Source of the DNA: Ignavibacteria bacterium
GTDB lineage: Bacteria > Bacteroidota > Ignavibacteria > Tepidaquicellales > Tepidaquicellaceae
NCBI GenBank assembly: GCA_016704345.1
Contig: JADJAH010000001.1
Location: 406,501-470,500 of the forward strand
Direction: 5' to 3'
Length of the DNA: 64,000 bases
Part shown: positions 8,350 to 15,774 of the stretch, piece after piece
Position numbering within the stretch: the first letter of the stretch is position 1
Layout of the letters: each line of letters starts with the position of its first letter
Program-made: the position numbers and the translations under genes
The notes under the pieces: model-generated
Databases searched by the model: none
The model's input: only the letters and a program-made list of their open reading frames with translations
What the model was told of the DNA's origin: nothing

Positions 8350-8801
8350 GCCGGATTGTTTTTTGTTTGCTTTAAAAAATTGTCTTCTGAAATGCTGTTT
8401 CTGCCAATAACTCTTACGTTGAATTTCTTTGAAAGTGACAAATATCTGTCTGCTTCAAATGTAACAAGCGGTAACTTTGTTTCTGAACACATCATTATTA
8501 TCAGGGCGTCTCTGTATGAACCGGTATCATTTTCCTTTATATTTCTAAGTATTTGCCCAAGCTTTTCCGAATATCGATACGGTATTCCAAGTAACCCTAC
8601 TCCATAAAATGCATGCTTCGCATTAGCTGTTTGCTTTGCTGTCTTACATGCCGAAAGAACTTCAGCAATATTTATCACTGATGTATAACAATTGTCAAAT
8701 CTGCTCAGGCAATTAAGAAGCAAAGACTCTCTTTCTTTGCTTATGGTTAAATGCTCTGTGAAGATGTGCGTATCAAGAAATGCTTCATTGCCGGATCTCA
8801 T
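8346..8801 (-). CDS. PIN-domain ribonuclease, VapC-like toxin
   Basis: A 151-residue PIN-domain protein. The acidic residues expected for the metal-binding site are present: Asp10 (FLDTHIF), Glu47 (INIAEVL), Asp98 (SYRDALI) and Asp118 (FEADRY). Length is typical of VapC. The start overlaps the stop of an upstream short frame by four bases, and its own stop overlaps rpoD by four bases, so the three are translationally coupled. VapC proteins cleave tRNA or rRNA; the target here cannot be read from sequence. Coupling of a toxin to the housekeeping sigma gene is the odd point. Confidence 0.85.
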   Translation of the reverse strand: MRSGNEAFLDTHIFTEHLTISKERESLLLNCLSRFDNCYTSVINIAEVLSACKTAKQTANAKHAFYGVGLLGIPYRYSEKLGQILRNIKENDTGSYRDALIIMMCSETKLPLVTFEADRYLSLSKKFNVRVIGRNSISEDNFLKQTKNNPA

Positions 8802-8981
8802 CTGATGTTCATAGTCTCTGTTACATCTTTCTCAAAACTTCTACTACTTATTGCTCCCTGTGAATGCACTAAAAGCCCGATGATTTTTTCATCGAGCTTC
8901 AGTTTAATTTTCAGTAACTCTATCCAGCTTTTTCGTTTTGGTTCCGTAATGGTATTCTTGCGGAATGTTTTTAGAAGGCAT
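8798..8981 (-). CDS. Probable VapB-like antitoxin, frame broken at a poly-A run
   Basis: Upstream of the PIN gene a frame ends in TGA overlapping the PIN ATG (ATGA). It encodes a basic start (TFRKNTITEPKRKSW), then helical text ending FEKDVTETMNIR. That frame has no ATG. An ATG at 8979-8981 with a purine-rich site (GGGAG) lies upstream in another frame. Removing one A from the five-A run (complement of 8968-8972) joins them into a ~60-residue protein starting MPSKTFRKN. The size, the ATGA overlap and the position fit an antitoxin. The family is not recognised, and the frameshift may be real or an error. Confidence 0.5.
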
Positions 8982-9014
8982 CCCTTTCTCTCCCGGGATT
9001 TAAGTTAAATAGTA

Positions 9015-9311
9015 CTAGTCAATCACTCCGAGAAAATCAATCTTGTCTTCTTTATGAAGTGTAACTATCGCCTTTTTTCTGTCAGCTCTGTATCCTTCAA
9101 ATCTTCCCTTCTTGGTCATCTGTGATTTCTTCTTGCCCTTTGAAACCATCGTTCTCACACTTTGTACTCTGACATTAAATTTCTTTTCAACTGCTTTTGC
9201 GATTTCGATCTTATTGGAATCCCGGCCGACCTCAAATGCATATTGATTCAGAGACTCCTGAAGATTTGTATTCTTTTCCGTTATGAGCGGCCTTACTAAT
9301 ATTGTTTTCAT
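9015..9311 (-). CDS. rplW: 50S ribosomal protein L23
   Basis: A 98-residue L23: the start MKTILVRPLITEKNTNLQE, then YAFEVGRDSNKIEIAKAVEKKFNV and the basic loop GKKKSQMTKKGRFEGYRADRKKAIVTL are family hallmarks. L23 binds 23S rRNA at the tunnel exit and docks trigger factor and SRP. It follows rplD by 16 bases. In nearly all bacteria rplB comes next, but here an antitoxin/PIN/rpoD set follows, so the S10 cluster is interrupted at this point. Confidence 0.95.
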   Translation of the reverse strand: MKTILVRPLITEKNTNLQESLNQYAFEVGRDSNKIEIAKAVEKKFNVRVQSVRTMVSKGKKKSQMTKKGRFEGYRADRKKAIVTLHKEDKIDFLGVID

Positions 9312-9327
9312 TTCTGAGCAGTATGCA

Positions 9328-9960
9328 TTAATTGATTAAGCTTTTACAGAGTGGTTCCAAAGCCGATTTCTGCAGGAGGATCATTTTGTTGTCAAGCAAA
9401 TCATAAGTTGCTGCTTTGTCGGATATTTTGACTTTTAGCTTCTCGATATTTCTGCCTGATTTATAAACATTGTCATTCTTATCTCCAATGAGGAGTAGAG
9501 TTTTCTTGCCCTGCAACTTAAGTGATTTAAGGATATTAAACAAATCCTTTGTCTTAGGTGACTCAAATGAAAAATCCTCGACGATCATAATTTCATTGCC
9601 TTTTGCTTTCAGACTAAGAGCGCTCTTCCTGGCAATCCTTGCAGATTTCTTAGGCAATTTAAGCTTGTATGTATGAGGTCTTGGTCCGAATATTGTACCG
9701 CCGCCTACCATCAAAGGTGACCTGCTGGTTCCGCGTCTTGCGTTACCGGTTCCTTTTTGACGGAATGGTTTCTTGCCACCACCGCGAACTTCATCTCTTT
9801 CTTTAGTCTTGTGTGTTCCCTGTCTCTGATTTGACAGGTAAGTCCTTACTGCCTGATAAATCAGATGCTCGTTTGGATTTTCCAGTTCAAATACTTCCTC
9901 CGGAAGATTTATTGTTTCTCCGGATTCAGATCCGTCGAGCTTATAAACTTTGAGTTCCAT
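9328..9960 (-). CDS. rplD: 50S ribosomal protein L4
   Basis: A 210-residue L4 with the conserved loop region RQGTHKTKERDEVRGGGKKPFRQKG (key residues K/R/G-rich, about 50-75) that reaches into the exit tunnel, and the GPRPHTYKLKLPKKSARIARKSAL segment that contacts rRNA. It is the third gene of the S10 series, three bases after rplC. In some bacteria L4 also autoregulates the S10 operon; no leader for this was seen here. Confidence 0.95.
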   Translation of the reverse strand: MELKVYKLDGSESGETINLPEEVFELENPNEHLIYQAVRTYLSNQRQGTHKTKERDEVRGGGKKPFRQKGTGNARRGTSRSPLMVGGGTIFGPRPHTYKLKLPKKSARIARKSALSLKAKGNEIMIVEDFSFESPKTKDLFNILKSLKLQGKKTLLLIGDKNDNVYKSGRNIEKLKVKISDKAATYDLLDNKMILLQKSALEPLCKSLIN

Positions 9961-9963
9961 TCT

Positions 9964-10584
9964 TTATTTTTTATAAATTTCAACGAGTCCTGTTTTCGCA
10001 CCCGGTACAGCTCCCTGAACTAGAATCAGGTTTGAGTCGCCAAAGACTTTAATCACTTTTAAATTTCTTACAGAAACTGTGTCTCCACCCATTCTTCCGG
10101 CCATTCTCTGTCCCTTGAATACTCTCGAAGGATATGAGCTTCCGCCAATAGATCCGGGTGCGCGTTCCCTGTCGCTTTGTCCGTGTGTTCGCACACCCCC
10201 GCCAAAGCCATGTCTCTTCACAACTCCCTGAAAACCCTTTCCTTTAGAAACGCCTGTAACTTTTACGGTATCACCTTCTTTGAACATGTCAACCTTTACT
10301 ACATCACCTTCTTTCAGGTTTTCGTATTCAAAGTCTCGTATCTCACGAACATGTCGGAGAACCGGAAGTTTGTGCTTCTTGAACATTCCGATGACGGGCT
10401 TTGTTGAGTTCTTTTCTTTCTTCTCTTCAAAACCGAGCTGTACGGAATTGTAACCGTCTTTTTCATTTGTCTTTATTCCGGTTACGTAACAGGGTCCTGC
10501 TTCAATTACTGTGCAGGGAATACAATTCCCGTCATCAGCAAAGATAGAGGTCATCCCTACCTTCTTGCCTAATATTCCAATCAT
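9964..10584 (-). CDS. rplC: 50S ribosomal protein L3
   Basis: A 206-residue L3 starting MIGILGKKVGMTSIF, with the long rRNA-binding loop around GFGGGVRTHGQSDRERAPGS and GQRMAGRMG, both diagnostic. L3 initiates 50S assembly and its loop approaches the peptidyl-transferase centre. Spacing to rpsJ (18 bases upstream) and rplD (3 bases downstream) is operon-like. Confidence 0.96.
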   Translation of the reverse strand: MIGILGKKVGMTSIFADDGNCIPCTVIEAGPCYVTGIKTNEKDGYNSVQLGFEEKKEKNSTKPVIGMFKKHKLPVLRHVREIRDFEYENLKEGDVVKVDMFKEGDTVKVTGVSKGKGFQGVVKRHGFGGGVRTHGQSDRERAPGSIGGSSYPSRVFKGQRMAGRMGGDTVSVRNLKVIKVFGDSNLILVQGAVPGAKTGLVEIYKK

Positions 10585-10602
10585 TTAATTGTCTTTGTGA
10601 CT

Positions 10603-10911
10603 TTATACTTTTATCTCAATATCGACACCGCCCGGAGGATCAAGCTTTGTCAATGCCTCAAGAGTCTTGTTAGATGAATTCAGTATATCTATCAGCCTCT
10701 TATGCGAACGCGTCTCGAATTGTTCTCTTGACTTCTTGTCAACATGCGGCGATCTTAATACTGTGTAAACATTTTTCTTTGAAGGAAGAGGAATAGGACC
10801 GCTGACTATAGCGCCTGTCTGCTTAATTGCCCTGATGATCCTCTCCGTCCATTTGTCGAGAAGCGTGTGGTCGTATGACTTCAGCTTGATTCTGATCTTT
10901 TGCGATGCCAA
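10603..10911 (-). CDS. rpsJ: 30S ribosomal protein S10
   Basis: A 102-residue S10 with IRIKLKSYDHTLLDKW at the start and GPIPLPSKKNVYTVLRSPHVDKKSREQFE, the conserved loop and sheet of the family. It follows tuf by 19 bases and leads rplC-rplD-rplW. S10 also acts as NusE in transcription antitermination in other bacteria. Confidence 0.96.
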   Translation of the reverse strand: MASQKIRIKLKSYDHTLLDKWTERIIRAIKQTGAIVSGPIPLPSKKNVYTVLRSPHVDKKSREQFETRSHKRLIDILNSSNKTLEALTKLDPPGGVDIEIKV

Positions 10912-10930
10912 TTTTGTTCCTGTTTAAGAA

Positions 10931-12172
10931 TTAATCAATGATCTTTGTTACAACACCTGCACCAACGGTTCTTCCGCCTTCTCTGATAGCAAACTTCAAT
11001 CCTTCTTCCATTGCGATCGGAGTTATAAGTTCAATTACCAATTTCTCAACATTATCACCAGGCATAACCATCTGAATTGTATCAGGCAAATGTACTACAC
11101 CTGTAACGTCAGTAGTTCTGAAATAGAACTGCGGTCTGTAATTTGTGCTGAATGGTGTGTGTCTTCCGCCTTCTTCTTTTGCGAGAATGTAGACCTGTGC
11201 TTCGATTTTCTTTTGCGGAGTGATGCTTCCTGTTTTTGCAAGAACCATTCCTCTTTCAATTTCATTCTTATCAACACCTCTGAGAAGAAGTCCGCAGTTG
11301 AATCCTGCTACAGCTTCATCGAGTTCCTTGTTGAACATTTCTGCACCGGTTACTACAGTCTTCTTCTTTGCACCGAGACCGATCAGTTCAACTTCCTCGC
11401 CAACTTTTACTTTTCCTCTTTCGATTCTACCGGTTGCAACTGTACCTCTACCTGTAATAGAGAATACGTCTTCAACCGGCATCAGGAATGTTTTATCAAT
11501 ATCTCTTGCCGGCTGCGGTACATATGTATCAACGGCTTCCATAAGCTTATAAATACATTCCAATCTCGGATCATCAACCGTAGAGGCTGGGTCAACACCG
11601 GCTTCCATAGCCAGAAGCGCGCTTCCCCTTACAATTGGAATATCATCACCGGGATAACCGAATGCATTCAAAATATCTCTAAGCTCTGATTCAACAACTT
11701 CAAGCAAAAGCTCAGCATCTTCAGGAGTCTTCTCTTGCTGCTTAATGATGTCTTCTTTGTTAAGGAATACAACAATAGCCGGAACACCCACCTGTCTCGC
11801 AAGAAGTATATGCTCCTTGGTTTGCGGCATGGCGCCGTCAGTTGCAGCAACAACGAGGATCGCTCCATCCATTTGAGCCGCACCTGTGATCATGTTCTTG
11901 ATATAGTCTGCGTGACCAGGACAGTCAACGTGTGCATAATGCCTGTTACCTGTTTCATATTCAACGTGTGCTGTAGCGATCGTAATTCCTCTTGCTTTTT
12001 CTTCCGGTGCTTTATCGATTGAATCGAATGCTCTTACTTTTGTCTGGCCTTCTCCTTTTTTTGCAAGCGCCATTGTGATTGCCGCAGTTAATGTGGTCTT
12101 ACCATGGTCAACGTGGCCAATCGTACCGATGTTAACATGCGGTTTACTGGAATTAAATTTCTCTTTAGCCAT
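10931..12172 (-). CDS. tuf: Elongation factor Tu, longer than usual
   Basis: A 413-residue EF-Tu with P-loop GHVDHGKT, switch I RGITIATAHVEYE, DCPGHADY, NKED (guanine recognition, usual NKCD/NKVD), and GSALL. Domains 2 and 3 are complete through GGRTVGAGVVTKIID. E. coli EF-Tu has 394 residues. Here about eight extra residues lie after NKED (IIKQQEKTPEDAE) and about eight after SALL (AMEAGVDPASTVDDPRL). It delivers aminoacyl-tRNA to the ribosome. It lies between a tRNA gene and rpsJ in a str-S10 type order, and the extra residues lie in the GTPase domain away from the P-loop. Confidence 0.96.
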   Translation of the reverse strand: MAKEKFNSSKPHVNIGTIGHVDHGKTTLTAAITMALAKKGEGQTKVRAFDSIDKAPEEKARGITIATAHVEYETGNRHYAHVDCPGHADYIKNMITGAAQMDGAILVVAATDGAMPQTKEHILLARQVGVPAIVVFLNKEDIIKQQEKTPEDAELLLEVVESELRDILNAFGYPGDDIPIVRGSALLAMEAGVDPASTVDDPRLECIYKLMEAVDTYVPQPARDIDKTFLMPVEDVFSITGRGTVATGRIERGKVKVGEEVELIGLGAKKKTVVTGAEMFNKELDEAVAGFNCGLLLRGVDKNEIERGMVLAKTGSITPQKKIEAQVYILAKEEGGRHTPFSTNYRPQFYFRTTDVTGVVHLPDTIQMVMPGDNVEKLVIELITPIAMEEGLKFAIREGGRTVGAGVVTKIID

Positions 12173-12349
12173 TTAGTGTTTCCCCTTATTGCTATTGATT
12201 AATGAATTAGTTTTTTTTGAATTCGGTGTTACTTCCTCTTAAAGAGGCATTGTGTCTGAATACCTTTTAATCTTACTTACTTCAGGTACGCTCTATCTAC
12301 ACAAATTAATTGCAGCTCAAACTCAGCAATGCTCTGAACTGAAAATAAG

Positions 12350-12423
12350 TGGGTCAGGGAGGAATTGAACCTCCCACCTCGTGCTTATAAGGCACGCGCT
12401 CTAACCATCTGAGCTACTGACCC
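12350..12423 (-). tRNA. tRNA-Ile with anticodon TAT (UAU)
   Basis: A 74-base cloverleaf: acceptor GGGTCAG/CTGACCC, D-stem GCTC/GAGC, anticodon stem CGTGC/GCACG, loop CTTATAA, T-stem GGAGG/CCTCC with TTCAATT, discriminator A. CCA is not encoded. The loop places T-A-T at 34-36, which reads AUA. The usual tRNA-Ile of this body has GAT. It lies between fusA and tuf. Confidence 0.85.
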
Positions 12424-12571
12424 TGATGGGAATCCAATAGTTGCTTAAAGACTCTTTATCAACTTTTGAATTTTATAGAACTTTTTAACGTGTCTGATTT
12501 ACGAGTTTGGCTCGTAACGAATTACGAACTGACCCAGCAATGAAAAAGAACGAAAATCCTTTACTGCTATT

Positions 12572-14665
12572 TTAACTTACTTTCTCTTTTCCTTTTACCT
12601 TCTCAATAATTTGCTCTGAAACACTCTTTGGCGCTTCATCATAATGAGAAAACTGCATGCTGTAAATTGCTCTTCCTTGTGTCATCGATCTCATCGTAGT
12701 CGCATATCCGAACATCTCTGAAAGCGGAACCATTGCCTTGATCACCTGTGCATCGCTTCTTTGTGACATACCTTCTATTCTTCCTCTTCGTGAACTTAAG
12801 TCACCCATAACATCGCCCATATATTCTTCTGGTGTTACCACTTCAACTTCCATTATCGGCTCAAGTAAAACGGGACTTGCCTTTCTTGCTCCTTCTTTGA
12901 ATGCCATTGAACCGGCTATCTTAAACGCCATTTCCGAAGAATCAACATCGTGATATGAACCGTCGAATAACTTAACCTTAATGTCTTCAACAGGATATCC
13001 CGCCAAAACACCATTTTTCATGGCTTCCTCGATTCCGTCAGCAACAGGATTTATGTATTCCTTAGGAATAACGCCGCCAACAATGCCATTCTCAAATACA
13101 AATCCTTTTCCCTTTTCATTCGGCTCAAGCTCTATCCATACGTGTCCAAATTGTCCGCGACCACCTGATTGTCTTACAAACTTACCTTCCTGAATAACTT
13201 TCTTTCTGATTGTCTCTTTATATGCAACCTGCGGATTTCCAACATTAGCATCAACCTTAAATTCTCTCTTTAATCTGTCAACTATGATGTCAAGATGAAG
13301 CTCACCCATTCCCGCAATCAGCGTTTGACCTGTTTCTTCATCGGTCTTCACTCTGAATGTCGGGTCTTCATCTGAAAGTTTAGCCAGTGATTCTGACAAT
13401 CTGTCCTGATCTGCTTTAGTCTTCGGCTCAATTGCAATCTGGATAACCGGTTCCGGGAAACTTATTTTTTCAAGAACGATCGGATCAGACTCATCGCAGA
13501 GTGTATCACCTGTTCTTGTAAACTTAAGACCCACGGCTGCGGCTATATCTCCGCAATAAACTTCTTTAATATCTTCACGACTGTTTGCATGCATCTGAAG
13601 CAATCTGCTGAATCTTTCCTTCTTGCCTGCAATAGAGTTGTAAACATAACTCCCGGCCAATGCCTTTCCGGCATAAACTCTGAAGAATGTCAGTTTTCCC
13701 ACAAACGGGTCAGTCATGATCTTGAATGCAAGTGCAGTGAATTTTTCATCGTCAGTAACTTTTCTCTGTATATGATCATCAGTATGAACATGATGCCCTT
13801 CAACATCACCAACATCAAGCGGTGACGGCAGAAGATCAACAACCCTGTCAAGAAGATTCTGAACGCCTTTGTTCTTAAATGATGAACCGCAAAGAACGGG
13901 AATTATCTTAACGGCAATAGTTGCCTCTCTAAGCACTCTGACAATTTCTTCTTCGGAAATTTCTTTTCCGTCAAGGAATTTCTCGAGCAATGTGTCATCA
14001 ACATCAGCAACAGCTTCAAGTAGTTTGTGTCTGTACTCATTTGCCTGATCTACCAGTGATGGCGGAATGTCGACGTCCTCGAAAGTAGCTCCGAGTGTAT
14101 CTTCATTAAACATCCTTGCTCTCATTGTGATCAGATCGATAATTCCGTTGAACAGATCTCCTTGCCCTATTGGAAGATGAATTGGCACAGCATTTGCTTT
14201 AAGCCTGTCCTTCATCATATCAATAGCATGGAAAAAATCCGCACCCACCCTGTCCATCTTATTCACAAATGCCATTCTCGGCACTTTATATTTATCTGCT
14301 TGTCTCCATACTGTTTCTGACTGAGGCTCAACGCCTCCTACAGAACAAAACAGTGCAACTGCTCCGTCAAGAACTCTCAAAGACCTCTCAACTTCCGCAG
14401 TAAAATCGACGTGCCCCGGAGTATCAATAATATTGATCCTGTGATCTCTCCATGAACATGTTGTAGCGGCGGATGTGATTGTTATCCCTCTTTCCTTTTC
14501 CTGATCCATCCAGTCCATTGTTGCTGCACCTTCATGAACCTCTCCGATCCTGTGAAGTCGTCCCGTATAGTACAGAATTCTCTCGGTAGTCGTAGTCTTG
14601 CCGGCATCAATATGTGCCATGATGCCTATGTTCCTTGTTTTCTCCAGTGATACTAGCCGTGCCAT
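12572..14665 (-). CDS. fusA: Elongation factor G
   Basis: A 697-residue EF-G with P-loop AHIDAGKTTTTERIL, switch I ERGITITSAATTC, DTPGHVDF and NKMD, followed by domains II-V (GMGELHLDIIVDRLKREF, QSGGRGQFGHV, PIMEVEVVTPEEYMGDVMGDL). It drives translocation and, with RRF, ribosome recycling. Length and motifs are ordinary, and the frame is intact. It is third in the rpsL-rpsG-fusA order of the str operon, 37 bases after rpsG, with a tRNA gene inserted before tuf. Confidence 0.97.
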   Translation of the reverse strand: MARLVSLEKTRNIGIMAHIDAGKTTTTERILYYTGRLHRIGEVHEGAATMDWMDQEKERGITITSAATTCSWRDHRINIIDTPGHVDFTAEVERSLRVLDGAVALFCSVGGVEPQSETVWRQADKYKVPRMAFVNKMDRVGADFFHAIDMMKDRLKANAVPIHLPIGQGDLFNGIIDLITMRARMFNEDTLGATFEDVDIPPSLVDQANEYRHKLLEAVADVDDTLLEKFLDGKEISEEEIVRVLREATIAVKIIPVLCGSSFKNKGVQNLLDRVVDLLPSPLDVGDVEGHHVHTDDHIQRKVTDDEKFTALAFKIMTDPFVGKLTFFRVYAGKALAGSYVYNSIAGKKERFSRLLQMHANSREDIKEVYCGDIAAAVGLKFTRTGDTLCDESDPIVLEKISFPEPVIQIAIEPKTKADQDRLSESLAKLSDEDPTFRVKTDEETGQTLIAGMGELHLDIIVDRLKREFKVDANVGNPQVAYKETIRKKVIQEGKFVRQSGGRGQFGHVWIELEPNEKGKGFVFENGIVGGVIPKEYINPVADGIEEAMKNGVLAGYPVEDIKVKLFDGSYHDVDSSEMAFKIAGSMAFKEGARKASPVLLEPIMEVEVVTPEEYMGDVMGDLSSRRGRIEGMSQRSDAQVIKAMVPLSEMFGYATTMRSMTQGRAIYSMQFSHYDEAPKSVSEQIIEKVKGKEKVS

Positions 14666-14702
14666 ATTATTTTTTACTTTCCTTTTACGTTATTAAAAAC
14701 TC

Positions 14703-15170
14703 TTACCACCTGAAATGCGCAAACGCCTTGTTAGCCTCGGCCATCTTATGAACATCTTCTTTCTTCTTAACCGAATTTCCTTCACCCGTTGATGCAGCCA
14801 GCAATTCATTCGCAAGCTTGACCGACATTGACTTTTCGTTTCTTGCTCTTGTATACGTAAGAATCCACTTTATTGCCAATGCGATTCTCCTGTCGGGTCT
14901 TACCTCTGATGGCACCTGATAGTTTGCACCACCGACTCTTCTTGATCTTACCTCAATAGCAGGCTGTACATTGTTCATTGCCTTCTTGAATATCTCCAGC
15001 GGCTCTGTCTTTGATTTTTCTTCCATAATGTTCATCGCTTCATACATAATCTTCTGCGCTACCTGCTTCTTGCCATCGTTCATCAGACTGTTTATAAACC
15101 TTCCGATCAAAATGTCATTGTATTTTGGATCCGGTCTTCTGATCCTCTTTTCTGCTCGCTTTCTTCTCAT
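14703..15170 (-). CDS. rpsG: 30S ribosomal protein S7
   Basis: A 155-residue S7 starting MRRKRAEKRIRRPDPKYND, with LMNDGKKQVAQKIMYEAM and the PAIEVRSRRVGGANYQVP loop that define the family, ending NKAFAHFRW. S7 nucleates assembly of the 30S head at the 3' domain of 16S rRNA. It follows rpsL by 31 bases. Confidence 0.97.
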   Translation of the reverse strand: MRRKRAEKRIRRPDPKYNDILIGRFINSLMNDGKKQVAQKIMYEAMNIMEEKSKTEPLEIFKKAMNNVQPAIEVRSRRVGGANYQVPSEVRPDRRIALAIKWILTYTRARNEKSMSVKLANELLAASTGEGNSVKKKEDVHKMAEANKAFAHFRW

Positions 15171-15201
15171 TGTTAAGTTGCTTGATTAAAATTTTGGCTG
15201 A

Positions 15202-15585
15202 TTAGCTGGCGGCGACCTTACTCTTCTTCGCCCCGTATTTAGATCTTCCCTTCTTTCTGTTAGCAACACCTGCCGTATCGAGAGCGCCTCTTATAATATG
15301 ATATCTTACGCCAGGCAAGTCCTTAACTCTTCCACCTCTGATCAATACAATCGAGTGCTCCTGGAGATTGTGACCTTCTCCCGGTATATATGCAGTAACT
15401 TCGATCTGATTTGTAAGCCTTACTCTTGCCACTTTTCTCATAGCAGAATTAGGCTTTTTTGGTGTGGAAGTATAAACTCTCGTACATACTCCTCTTTTCT
15501 GCGGGCATGAATCCATTGCCGGCGCCTTGCTCTTGGTGACGACTTTCTTTCGTCCTTTACGTATCAGTTGGTTAATTGTTGGCAA
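15202..15585 (-). CDS. rpsL: 30S ribosomal protein S12
   Basis: A 127-residue S12 starting MPTINQLIRKGRKK, with PKKPNSAMRKVARVRLTN and GGRVKDLPGVRYHIIRG. The decoding-site lysines in PKKPNSA and GRVKDLPG are the wild-type, streptomycin-sensitive residues. It is the first gene of the str cluster. A Bacteroidota-type promoter lies just upstream at 15614-15643. Confidence 0.97.
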   Translation of the reverse strand: MPTINQLIRKGRKKVVTKSKAPAMDSCPQKRGVCTRVYTSTPKKPNSAMRKVARVRLTNQIEVTAYIPGEGHNLQEHSIVLIRGGRVKDLPGVRYHIIRGALDTAGVANRKKGRSKYGAKKSKVAAS

Positions 15586-15613
15586 AGTGCTAAATCATTA
15601 TTTTGGAAACTTT

Positions 15614-15643
15614 CAAAATACGAATTATATCCTTTTTAGTCAA
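15614..15643 (-). promoter_or_regulatory. Candidate primary-sigma promoter for rpsL
   Basis: On the minus strand TTGAC (15643-15639) and TATTTTG (15620-15614) are separated by 18 bases. This resembles the Bacteroidota pattern TTG-N19-TAnnTTTG. The downstream box ends 29 bases before the rpsL ATG. A classical TATAAT also lies between the two boxes, so the exact box is uncertain. Confidence 0.45.
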
Positions 15644-15774
15644 TAAATTTAACAGTGCACAAGGTAACTTTTTTGTGCAAAATTATTTCACTGCCTAATT
15701 ATGATTACAGTGAATTCCCTACCTACCGCATGAAATGTTGAAGAAAGCCAATATTACAACAGTATTCACGGTTT

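Noticed and set aside
11090..11689. 199-codon plus-strand frame within tuf
   Set aside because: It is an antisense shadow of EF-Tu, whose own frame is complete and conserved.
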